From Candidatus Staskawiczbacteria bacterium RIFOXYC1_FULL_38_18 (GTDB taxonomy: Bacteria > Patescibacteriota > Minisyncoccia > Minisyncoccales > Staskawiczbacteraceae): a stretch of 45,032 bases of DNA. Shown here in pieces: positions 35,801-43,720 of this stretch. The notes beneath the pieces were generated by a model, which saw only the letters and a program-made list of their open reading frames with translations, made no database searches and was not told where the DNA came from. The DNA lies in NCBI GenBank assembly GCA_001822095.1, contig MHPP01000032.1, forward strand, positions 1 to 45,032, in the 5' to 3' direction. The stretch's first letter is position 1; every line of letters starts with the position of its first letter. The translations under genes were made by a program, and so were the position numbers.

Positions 35801-36045
35801 TGGTGGGTAGTTGTGTGTATTGCAACCCGGAAACAACTTGCAATAGCCACGGAGCGTGTAACCCAAATCCAGCAGATATTTATAACATGTGTTATCAGTG
35901 CGACACTGACTGGATTGGTGGTGATTGCGGAACGCCCCAGCCATATAATTGTAATACTCAAACGTGGCAATGCACAGCGTGTACTAGTGGTATGTGCGTA
36001 TTTGGCGACAAGGCGCAGTGTCAGGGATATTGCGTCCCTTTTTAG
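32824..36045 (+). CDS. Giant secreted Cys-rich protein: ~8 W-x-W/C repeats, ~6 EGF-like modules, one TSP1-like module (TTG start)
   Basis: Signal peptide-like N-term; repeats such as CGGPFAPAEQPPAEDKLCKSSGGH...WRWSCFPVGTGGTVDASC; EGF-like CNGRGTCKVDGTCDCGNSGYTGTNC; WTYNAWTPATCPSSGAQTRT. Confidence 0.85.
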   Translation: MSKEFLSINKTKYFWTIIFVLFLFGLNFVNPAKASTEIYGQTFNYLCSGGSGTRCALQLIGSIGKPCENEFGRKDDSMCKPKTNKPICSRGKCILGPATAGKSCATVGDNAICAHEDGKCGGPFAPAEQPPAEDKLCKSSGGHSPVYSTDGLEWRWSCFPVGTGGTVDASCHTPKKSAPGECGGPFEPSEKPPTLDKLCKNNGWASVINSDDPYYWTWDCNPSGLDNSKPAFCKAPKKKIDGFCGKDNGFVFTPTAEALQPPSSGNQLCKQGTDFNSAIGKTSLMSIGKTKTWEWYCFGQAGGVDAPCKTLPPESTNGKCGAFIQGKTFENLTADNENLCDIGLSSDFELSNDVRWKWNCIGTGAGTSALCYAWKKELLNMCGPAVNKVIDSTVCTHFAIGTIADELCNPGYTPWQNQFFYDKHYCAWECTTNLGPPVQQCHSQVVLGPNCGRAITKEYASGTLSVPVDDACSGEELTYYVDDEKNLVFDSNTVKWTCKSNIGGADSELCTASRKPGQYDAACGIFKNYPAGTGAVPAIHACNSVSHPDNSAKLKFVKDYASWICVSNLGGKSSDTCEARQSSSSTCDARTACSNHGTCSVPVTGGTAINIFNGFIGSILNSYLSQVYNQLFAVTTPSACSCSSCKCDNGWTGKNCSTPTTCTPTCYSSIAWATCQPGTTQTGSCASTNCGTTQYIISTRPCPPVSTCNSAADCNGRGTCKVDGTCDCGNSGYTGTNCETLIAGNCSALGECNNHGVCAAGDTCSCDAGWALPDCSKEICTSWTYNAWTPATCPSSGAQTRTIATRTPTGCTGGTPEALSRTCTHGSVVNGTCGTADDKIYPQSATGFGSDTICATGTASPNPVFPTPGNSVEWKCIGSSGSGPWCMASHCNPATDCNGHGNCNATSAESSWCTCNTGWNTSVSCADCATDYYPTVFYASSSANACVVRCTPTTCGDHGYCNYATPTTSQPCTCLEGWAGSTCNVCATNYYPVVGSCVYCNPETTCNSHGACNPNPADIYNMCYQCDTDWIGGDCGTPQPYNCNTQTWQCTACTSGMCVFGDKAQCQGYCVPF

Positions 36046-36048
36046 AAA

Positions 36049-36097
36049 AGTTATCCACAGCTTGATATTTGTTTTTAAAAATTAAAAAAAGTATAAT
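36049..36097 (+). promoter_or_regulatory. Promoter module copy 2: DnaA-box-like TTATCCACA + TTGTTT-N17-TATAAT
   Basis: AGTTATCCACAGCTTGATATTTGTTTTT...AAAAAAAGTATAATTA, parallel to 32245-32293. Confidence 0.6.
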
Positions 36098-36132
36098 TAC
36101 GAAATAATTTTTAAAATTAGAAATTTACGCTT

Positions 36133-36582
36133 ATGGCAACAAATTCAAACAACAGCAGAAGTTTAGTAATTATATTAGTAGTGGCGGGAATAGTCATTTT
36201 TGTTTTAGGGGGAGTGGCGGGGGTTTTATTTCAAAATCAAAAAACAAACGGCACAATTGGGATTGGGACACCCGTAAATACTCCGGTGAAACTAGCGGAT
36301 AATTTAAAATCAAAAGCCATAAGCTCCATTATGCTTTATGGGAAGGTTGAAAGCATTTCCGGAAGAACCGTTAAAATTTCTAACAACGGGGATGTTGTTT
36401 CTGTTGCAATATTGGAAAACGCAATATTTTCCGCAGTAGACGCCTCCAAAAAATCACCGGTGCGGCAAGGCGCAAAATTTGAAGACATAAAAGTGGGGGA
36501 CAACCTAAACATTAGCGTAAAAGTTGCGGAAAATAATTCGTTTATTGGCGCCTCTGTTGTAATATTCCTTGCGCAAAAATAA
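36133..36582 (+). CDS. Single-TM anchored DUF5666-like protein, paralog 2
   Basis: GKVESISGRTVKISNNGDVVSVAI...KFEDIKVGDNLNISVKVAENNSFIGASVVIFLAQK. Confidence 0.65.
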   Translation: MATNSNNSRSLVIILVVAGIVIFVLGGVAGVLFQNQKTNGTIGIGTPVNTPVKLADNLKSKAISSIMLYGKVESISGRTVKISNNGDVVSVAILENAIFSAVDASKKSPVRQGAKFEDIKVGDNLNISVKVAENNSFIGASVVIFLAQK

Positions 36583-36588
36583 AACATC

Positions 36589-37041
36589 ATGAATAAAACA
36601 ATTTTAATCATCTTTTTTGCAATTATTTTTATACTTGTAGTTCTTTTTGCATTTGTTGCCGGAGTTTCTTTTCAAATGAAAAAAGATGCTCCTAAACTGC
36701 AAATTGGCGAAGAAAACGCCAAAACTGTGCAGGTTTTAACTTCAAGGCTGGTTCATTCAATTTATGCTTACGGAGAGGTAAAAAATATTTCGGGCAGAAA
36801 CATAACAATAAGCAACGGAAAAGACGACCTGACCGTTAAGATTAGAGACACTGCAAGTATTTTATTTTATAAAACTACAACGGCAAACCCAACGGGCGCG
36901 GCAAAGGAAATAAAATTTGAAGAAATAAAAAAGGGGCAGGCAATAAATATAAATTTAAAGCTTTTGCCAAACGGCTCAACCGAAGGAACCGCAATAACTA
37001 TTTTTGCCGAGCCGCCAATACCAGCGGTTATCAACAAATAG
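36589..37041 (+). CDS. Single-TM anchored DUF5666-like protein, paralog 3
   Basis: GEVKNISGRNITISNGKDDLTVKI...IKFEEIKKGQAININLKLLPNGSTEGTAITIF. Confidence 0.65.
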   Translation: MNKTILIIFFAIIFILVVLFAFVAGVSFQMKKDAPKLQIGEENAKTVQVLTSRLVHSIYAYGEVKNISGRNITISNGKDDLTVKIRDTASILFYKTTTANPTGAAKEIKFEEIKKGQAININLKLLPNGSTEGTAITIFAEPPIPAVINK

Positions 37042-37090
37042 TTGTTTTTAAAACGATTTAATTTTTTAAGTTTTTAGTTTTTTATAATCC

Positions 37091-40000
37091 ATGCAGACAA
37101 AAACAATAAAAATAATAAGCTTGCCAATTTTGGCTTTTGCTATTTTTTTATTTCTGACTGCTTTTGGAGCCGTAGAAGCAATTAATTCAAAAATTCCCTG
37201 CACCTGTCCTAGCGGCGGCACAGTATGCGCAAGCGCTTTTTGTCCTACCGATACAATGTGTCAGGAAGGATATTGTAATGACGGCTCAACTAATTTGATT
37301 TGTCCGCTTAATTGTCCCCTATATAATTTTAATGAATGCTCTGCGCCATGTTACAGAACTGAAATTGGTCCATGTCAATATACGGCCGTGCCGGGCATCC
37401 CCTTTATGTGCGTGCCAGATATATCCTATCCGGATCCAAGTTGTTCAATGGGTTTTGATTGTACAGGAAGTGGGACAGGCGGTGGCGGTGGCGGTGGGTT
37501 AATTGGCACATGCGCGACTTATGGATTGAGCGCAGGAAATGCTTGTATTAGTGAAGATGTTGGAGGCGGGCAGGGAAGTTCTTGTTCGTCTAATTCCGAT
37601 TGCCAGCCAGCAACTGGCCAAAAATATTGCGATTTAAGCACGGGCCAGTGCTCCACAGACGGAAATGGACTAATTTGCTCTCTTGATGTAGAATGTGGTC
37701 TTGGCACTTCGGTAAGCAGGTGTAATATTGGCGGAACATGTTCTGTCTCCGGGGATGGCGATGCATGCTCAACCAGCGCCGACTGCGGGGCATTAACGCC
37801 AAAATGCGATGAATCGGGGAAATGTGTGTTAACTAATTCTGGCGGTATATCCTGCGCAACCGATGCAGAATGCGCATTTAGATGCGCAAGCAGTGGTTTG
37901 GGAGTCAACAACCAATGCGTGCAGGGAGGCGATGGCGCGCCTTGTTATAACTCCATGTATCATACGCCGGACGATAATTTGTGCAAGCCTTATGGATGCG
38001 ATGACGCAAATCAACGATGTGTGCAGGGCGGAACCGGTAATTCCTGCGGAGGCCCTAATGATTATGTTACGTGCGAGCCCGATTGCACAATCAGCGGTAA
38101 TTGCGCTTTATATAGGTGCAATACGCAAAACCAGCGATGCGAAACGGGGCTGGCGGGAGGAATTATCTGCAATCAGAACGACCCTTTGGCTTGCAAATAC
38201 AGGTGCGCCACAAATTTTACTTGTTCTTCGGGAGGATTTGGGGCGGTGTGCGACCCATTTGGCAATCCAGACGCCTGTAAATTTGGTTGCGACCCAAATC
38301 CAAGCAGCCCAAGTTATATGAGATGCATTCAAGGACTTTACACTGAATTCCCTTGTAATATTTTTCAAACAGGAGATGCCTGCGCGTATAAATGTTCGGG
38401 AGAATCATGTGCATTGCAGGGGTGGAATAAGTATTATTACTCTCCATACACCACCACGCCCATTCCAAGCGACCCAAGAAGTTGTACCGATGATACAAAT
38501 TGCGCATATGGCTGTAATGCTTCTTTGCAATGCGTTCAGGGAATAGGAACAGGAGAATGGTGTACGCCCATACCTGGGAATCCTAATTCAACAGTTCCGT
38601 GTGATTACGGATGTGTTGGAAATAGATGTGTTCTAGGAAGTGGAGGTCCATTGTGCGGGCCTTCAAATGACGGAGCCGATTGTATAACAAGATGCGGAGC
38701 AACAAGCAATCCCTTAAACCCCTTAAAACCTTATCCTGATGATTATTTTGCATATTCTTGCATGCAAGGCGTTTCTACTGATTCTTTACCCTGTACGGTC
38801 GATTCGCAGTGCGGATATAGTTGTAACGAATATGACCAATGCGTTCCGTTTGGCGGAGGCGCTAGTTGTGACCCTTATAATTCGTTTTCATGCGGTTATC
38901 CGGAATGTGATCCGACCACAACCCCCTTTGACCCGGACGGGTGCGGAGGATGTGGAAATTTTTGCGGGCCAAATGGATATTGGTTTGCTTGCCCCTCAGT
39001 AAATCATTTAGTGGATCCACGCGATTCGGCCGGGCAATGTTTGTGCTATCCTAATCAAAACCCCGCCTTGGGATTTACCTGCGGGTCAAACGATTTTTTT
39101 GAACCGCACGTTAACACCCCGCCATACGCCCAACCGGTAACGTGCAGCCAATGCGCGGTGCAACAGCCCCCATATATAACAGGTCTTTCGCTTGCTCAAA
39201 ATCAATGTACCGGAATAGTGGGGCAGTCAGCGGTCAACCTTCAATGGGTTTATAACAGCCCCGACGATATTGATGAATTAAAATATGAGCTTCAAATAGC
39301 AAGAGACGAAGACACAAATTTTGATGACCCTGTTTTTTACAAAACAGTATTGCATTCCGCGCTAAACGGATCTACGAATTTTTCTCCGACTATTCCAATA
39401 ATATTTGGCGCAGACGTTCCCGGTTGCAATGAAAACATAGGGCAAACTTGTTATTTGAGTTTCGGCAAAAATTATCGTTGGGGAGTTAAAGTAACAGACG
39501 AAAACAATAAGGCTTCTGTGTGGCATTATTATAAGCCCGGCGCCTGTAGCGGACCGAGTTTGGATTTACTATACCTTGAGGGAAATGAAACATGGGTGGA
39601 GGGCACAACACACCAAATCGCGTGGACATCAGAAAATTTGGGTTCATCTACGGTTAATGTCTATTTTGGATCCACCTATTTTGGAACCACCTTTATTGGC
39701 TCGGCTCCGGCGTCTCAGAATTTTTATAATTGGGCAATACCCGTTCCTTCATGGTTGGTCGATCCTAGACATATTAGTATAATAACAACTACAAGTTTGG
39801 GACAAACGCTATCGGATGAAAGTCTTGGCCTTGTTTCAATTTCGCCTTGCGTTCCAAGTTGGACATGCAACGGACTTAGTTGTAGTGATCCAAACTCGTG
39901 GGGCGAATGTTCTGCTTCCGGAACTCAAACAAGAAGCGTAATAGATACAAACAATTGCGGAACAACAACCGGAAAACCAGCCGAATCTCAAACCTGCACA

Positions 40001-41044
40001 TGTGTTCCTGTTTGGCCATCGGCTTCTCCCGGTTGCACCTCCTGGTCTGTGTGTCCGGCTGGAGGAGGAACACAAGATAGAACTTGCACTTCAACGAATT
40101 GCGGAACACAGACAAGACAAGAGTCGCAAACCTGCACGCCTCCTCCCACTCTCACTGTTACATCTCCGAACGGAAATGAATCATGGACGCAAAGAACATG
40201 GGAAAATATTACATGGACGACTCAAAATATAGCCGGTGGATCAAACATCGATATAGATATTATACCTTTTCCATCGGGCAGTCCGCAGCAAATATATTTT
40301 GTTCCCGCATACGAAGGCATTTATACATGGAATGTTGGTCGGTTAGTCGATGGTTTTTCTTATGTACCAGTCGGCCAGTATAAAATTAGGATTAGTGTTT
40401 GGGATCAGGGAAGTGGAACTATGATATATGACGAGAGTGACAATTTTTTCACTATCACTAACCCTGTCGCTATAGTAAACACTAGTTCTATGCTGGCAAG
40501 TATCAGTAATATAACGTCGGGTATTAAGGATGCAGTGGCCAGCGTAAGCAGTGTTATAAAAAATGCGGTATTTAACACAATAATACAATTATTTAAAGCA
40601 ATAACAAATTTTGCGGGCACCGACGCTAAAGCGGATACTTGCACCGAATATGGAAATTTCACTACCGACCGGGCTCAGGCAGGCGTGTTTTCCACTCCGC
40701 CTCATCCGGGACCGTTTGTTTTCTTTGAATATAGCCCGGACAAACCCGAGCTGAACCGCCAAGTTTCTTTTTCTGACATTTATTCCCTTTGTTATGACAG
40801 CCTTGGAAACTCTTCTTTGTGCAAAAACACATCTTCTAACTATATTTGGATTTTTTATGACAACCCCAGCCAGCCCGCTTATACCAAAGGGAGCGCCTCC
40901 CATGTGTTTTCTGTTAACAATAATCCAGATGTAAATTTGCAAATTTGCGACGCCGACAATATTTGTTGTTCTGGTAATAAAGATATTGAGTTTGAGCAAG
41001 AGAACGCTAATTTGCCCAACTGGAAAGAAATTTCTCCGTTCTAA
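37091..41044 (+). CDS. Giant secreted Cys-rich repeat protein with TSP1-like, Kre9/KNH-like and C-terminal PKD-like regions
   Basis: Signal peptide-like N-term; ~12 repeats of the type QCVQGGxGxxC; YLEGNETWVEGTTHQIAWTSENL and SPNGNESWTQRTWENITWTTQNI. Confidence 0.85.
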   Translation: MQTKTIKIISLPILAFAIFLFLTAFGAVEAINSKIPCTCPSGGTVCASAFCPTDTMCQEGYCNDGSTNLICPLNCPLYNFNECSAPCYRTEIGPCQYTAVPGIPFMCVPDISYPDPSCSMGFDCTGSGTGGGGGGGLIGTCATYGLSAGNACISEDVGGGQGSSCSSNSDCQPATGQKYCDLSTGQCSTDGNGLICSLDVECGLGTSVSRCNIGGTCSVSGDGDACSTSADCGALTPKCDESGKCVLTNSGGISCATDAECAFRCASSGLGVNNQCVQGGDGAPCYNSMYHTPDDNLCKPYGCDDANQRCVQGGTGNSCGGPNDYVTCEPDCTISGNCALYRCNTQNQRCETGLAGGIICNQNDPLACKYRCATNFTCSSGGFGAVCDPFGNPDACKFGCDPNPSSPSYMRCIQGLYTEFPCNIFQTGDACAYKCSGESCALQGWNKYYYSPYTTTPIPSDPRSCTDDTNCAYGCNASLQCVQGIGTGEWCTPIPGNPNSTVPCDYGCVGNRCVLGSGGPLCGPSNDGADCITRCGATSNPLNPLKPYPDDYFAYSCMQGVSTDSLPCTVDSQCGYSCNEYDQCVPFGGGASCDPYNSFSCGYPECDPTTTPFDPDGCGGCGNFCGPNGYWFACPSVNHLVDPRDSAGQCLCYPNQNPALGFTCGSNDFFEPHVNTPPYAQPVTCSQCAVQQPPYITGLSLAQNQCTGIVGQSAVNLQWVYNSPDDIDELKYELQIARDEDTNFDDPVFYKTVLHSALNGSTNFSPTIPIIFGADVPGCNENIGQTCYLSFGKNYRWGVKVTDENNKASVWHYYKPGACSGPSLDLLYLEGNETWVEGTTHQIAWTSENLGSSTVNVYFGSTYFGTTFIGSAPASQNFYNWAIPVPSWLVDPRHISIITTTSLGQTLSDESLGLVSISPCVPSWTCNGLSCSDPNSWGECSASGTQTRSVIDTNNCGTTTGKPAESQTCTCVPVWPSASPGCTSWSVCPAGGGTQDRTCTSTNCGTQTRQESQTCTPPPTLTVTSPNGNESWTQRTWENITWTTQNIAGGSNIDIDIIPFPSGSPQQIYFVPAYEGIYTWNVGRLVDGFSYVPVGQYKIRISVWDQGSGTMIYDESDNFFTITNPVAIVNTSSMLASISNITSGIKDAVASVSSVIKNAVFNTIIQLFKAITNFAGTDAKADTCTEYGNFTTDRAQAGVFSTPPHPGPFVFFEYSPDKPELNRQVSFSDIYSLCYDSLGNSSLCKNTSSNYIWIFYDNPSQPAYTKGSASHVFSVNNNPDVNLQICDADNICCSGNKDIEFEQENANLPNWKEISPF

Positions 41045-41055
41045 TTAAAGCGAGC

Positions 41056-41083
41056 CCGCGGACATCGGGCGTCCGCGGTTTTT
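41056..41083 (+). terminator. Terminator of surface locus
   Basis: CCGCGGAC-atcgggc-GTCCGCGGTTTTT. Confidence 0.85.
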
Positions 41084-41166
41084 GCTAAAAGGGTTGCAAA
41101 AAAATAAATTATCTGATATACTAAAAAATAATTAAAAATTTAAAATTTTAAATTTAAAATTACGCT

Positions 41167-41412
41167 ATGGCTGTTCCAAGGCACAAACATACAAGGTCAA
41201 AAGTGGGCAAGACCCGGATGCATAAAAACATCAAGCGGGTTGTTTTAGGTGTTTGCCCAAAATGCAAAAAACCTGTTTTGTCGCACACAGTTTGCAGAAA
41301 CTGCGGATTTTATAAAGGGCAGGAAGTTATCAATGTTTTAGCCTCCTTAACAAAAAAAGAGAAAAAAGCAAGAGAAAAAGAGATTAAACAAGCCGAAGCG
41401 CAGCAAAAATAA
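41167..41412 (+). CDS. rpmF: 50S ribosomal protein L32
   Basis: [42 protein letters not shown]. Confidence 0.95.
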   Translation: MAVPRHKHTRSKVGKTRMHKNIKRVVLGVCPKCKKPVLSHTVCRNCGFYKGQEVINVLASLTKKEKKAREKEIKQAEAQQK

Positions 41413-41417
41413 TTTTT

Positions 41418-41840
41418 ATGGCCAGCAGGCACTTATCACGTTCAATTGTTTTACAATCATTGTATGAGTGGGATTTTTACGGCAAGAAAGGAGTTTTAAA
41501 AAATGTTGTTGAAAGAAACATAAAGGATTTTGGCCCTGGTTTGGAAGATTTGGAATTTATTTACAAGCTTGCGGAAGGCGTGCAGACTCATATGCCGGAA
41601 ATTGACAAAATAATTGAAAAAGCGGCTCCCGAATGGCCAATTGCCCAAATTTCAATAATTGACAGAAATGTTTTAAGAATAGGATTATTTGAGCTTTTAT
41701 ACGCAGACAAAGAAGAAGTTCCGCCAAAAGTTGCCATAAACGAAGCAATTGAACTGGCAAAAACGTTTGCAGGCACAACCTCAGGAAAATTTATAAACGG
41801 AGTATTGGGCACGGTGTATAAACAAATAAATGAATTTTGA
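41418..41840 (+). CDS. nusB: Transcription antitermination factor NusB
   Basis: [47 protein letters not shown]-like end. Confidence 0.93.
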   Translation: MASRHLSRSIVLQSLYEWDFYGKKGVLKNVVERNIKDFGPGLEDLEFIYKLAEGVQTHMPEIDKIIEKAAPEWPIAQISIIDRNVLRIGLFELLYADKEEVPPKVAINEAIELAKTFAGTTSGKFINGVLGTVYKQINEF

Positions 41841-42519
41841 ACCATTAGAAAAAAAATTAGGATTGAAGTTTAAAAATAAAGACCTTTTGATGCAGGCTTT
41901 TACGCACAGGTCTTATATAAACGAAAACCCAAGCTTTCGCTTGAGCCACAACGAACGGTTGGAATTTTTAGGGGATGCGGTAATGGAATTAATTGTAACG
42001 GAGCATCTTTATAAGGAATTTCCCGAAAAAGCAGAAGGAGACTTAACCAACTGGAGAGCGGCATTGGTAAATGCAAAAATGCTTACCAGTGTTGCCGAGG
42101 AACTGGGGTTTAACGATTATTTGTTATTATCAAAAGGCGAAACAAAAGAAACGGGAAAAGCGCGAGCTTATATTTTAGCAAACAGCTGGGAGGCATTAAT
42201 TGGTGCAATGTATCTGGATTCTGGATATAAAACAACAGAAAATTTTATCAAAAAATATTTAATGATAAAGCTTGCCGATATTATAAAAGACGGCTCGTAT
42301 AAAGATTCGAAGTCAAAATTTCAAGAAGAGGCGCAGGAAAGAGTTTCAATCACGCCGGTTTACAGGGTTTTAAAAGAATGGGGGCCCGACCACGATAAAA
42401 AATTTACTGTTGGGGTATATCTGGGAAGCGAATTGATTGCAGAAGGGCAGGGTTCGTCAAAACAAGAGGCAGAAGAGGCATCGGCAGAACTGGCGCTTGA
42501 AGTAAAAAATTGGAAATAA
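41830..42519 (+). CDS. rnc: Ribonuclease III
   Basis: [34 protein letters not shown]-terminal dsRBD. Confidence 0.96.
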   Translation: MNFEPLEKKLGLKFKNKDLLMQAFTHRSYINENPSFRLSHNERLEFLGDAVMELIVTEHLYKEFPEKAEGDLTNWRAALVNAKMLTSVAEELGFNDYLLLSKGETKETGKARAYILANSWEALIGAMYLDSGYKTTENFIKKYLMIKLADIIKDGSYKDSKSKFQEEAQERVSITPVYRVLKEWGPDHDKKFTVGVYLGSELIAEGQGSSKQEAEEASAELALEVKNWK

Positions 42520-42531
42520 AAAATAAAAAAT

Positions 42532-42867
42532 ATGTTGACTATAAGATTAACAAGAAAAGGTAAAAAAAATCAGCCATTTTTTAGGGTGGTTGTTATTGAT
42601 AAAAGAAGAAGTTCAAAGGGCGGAAGGTCCGTTGAGGATTTGGGATACAAAAACCCCTTAACCAAAAAAGTTTCTTTAAACAAAGAAAGAATTTTATACT
42701 GGATTTCAAAAGGAGCCCAGCCTTCTGCCACCATTCATAATTTGCTTGTTTCAGAAAAAATTATTGAGGGAAAAAAATTACACGTTTCTAAATTCAGCAA
42801 GAAAAAACAGGCAGAAGTTGACGCCGTTAAAACAAAAATAGAAACAGAGACTCCGCCAGCCGTTTAA
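42532..42867 (+). CDS. rpsP: 30S ribosomal protein S16
   Basis: MLTIRLTRKGKKNQPFFRVVVIDKRRSSKGGRSVEDLGYKNP. Confidence 0.95.
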   Translation: MLTIRLTRKGKKNQPFFRVVVIDKRRSSKGGRSVEDLGYKNPLTKKVSLNKERILYWISKGAQPSATIHNLLVSEKIIEGKKLHVSKFSKKKQAEVDAVKTKIETETPPAV

Positions 42868-42878
42868 TTTAGATTTAA

Positions 42879-42906
42879 AAATCCGCCTCTTGGCGGATTT
42901 TTTTTG
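42879..42906 (+). terminator. Terminator after rpsP
   Basis: AAATCCGCC-TCTT-GGCGGATTTTTTTT. Confidence 0.9.
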
Positions 42907-42946
42907 GAGTTGTATAATAATGTAATATAAATTAAATACAAATTTT

Positions 42947-43327
42947 ATGGAAACAAAAAAAGTTTTAGTTGTGGAAGACGACCTTAATTTTTTGTCTATT
43001 CTTCAGCAGGCGTTTGAACAAGAGGAGGAAATTAAGCTGTTTTTGGCAAAAGACGGCCAAGAGGGGCTGGATGCGGCAATTAAAGAAAAGCCCGACCTGA
43101 TTCTTTTGGATATTTTAATGCCGATTATGAATGGAATAGAGGTTGCAAAAAAATTGCAGGAATCAAGTATAAAAACGCGAATTATCTTTTTAACCAATGT
43201 AAGCGACGTTGACACAATAAACAAAGCGGTTGAGGCTGTTAAATTTGGCGTTGAGTATATTATAAAATCAGACGTTCACGTTGCGCAAATTGTGGCAAGG
43301 GTTAAAGAGAAGCTTGAAATTAAATAA
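42947..43327 (+). CDS. Stand-alone response regulator receiver protein
   Basis: KVLVVEDDLNFLSIL; PDLILLDILMPIMNGIEV; FLTNVSD; YIIKSD. Confidence 0.92.
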   Translation: METKKVLVVEDDLNFLSILQQAFEQEEEIKLFLAKDGQEGLDAAIKEKPDLILLDILMPIMNGIEVAKKLQESSIKTRIIFLTNVSDVDTINKAVEAVKFGVEYIIKSDVHVAQIVARVKEKLEIK

Positions 43328-43331
43328 GCCC

Positions 43332-43598
43332 TTAAGATTCTTTAAACAACTCTTTTACTTTTGAAATTATCATTTCCTCCATCATTTTGCTTGTTTCTTC
43401 GTTCATGGGGCGGAATATGTTTAAATCTTTTTGGCCAACTTTTTTTGTGGGGTAGGTGAGTCTGTATCCTGAACCGTCAAGTTTTGTGTGAACACCAATT
43501 GACCCCAAATACATATTTTCGTTAAGCACAACACTAGCAAAAGCAACCAAACCATTTCTTGGAGTAATCGGAGTTATTTGTACGTCTGTTATTTTCAT
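43332..43598 (-). CDS. spoVG: SpoVG family protein
   Basis: MKITDVQITPITPRNGLVAFASVVLNENMYLGSIGVHTK...YRLTYPTKK...FRPMNEETSKMMEEMI. Confidence 0.85.
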   Translation of the reverse strand: MKITDVQITPITPRNGLVAFASVVLNENMYLGSIGVHTKLDGSGYRLTYPTKKVGQKDLNIFRPMNEETSKMMEEMIISKVKELFKES

Positions 43599-43720
43599 AC
43601 GTATTTATTAATAAAATTGTAATGTATATTATATAACCTAAATTCTGTAGTTAATTTTATAGGATAAGCATTAAAATTGCATTATAAAATTATTAATTAA
43701 GTAATAAAAAAGTAAAAAAT

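Noticed and set aside
37519-37911. 130-aa minus-strand ORF and other overlapping ORFs in the 33-41 kb region
   Set aside because: Alternative frames of Cys-rich repeat coding sequence; the plus-strand frames have signal peptides and coherent repeats.
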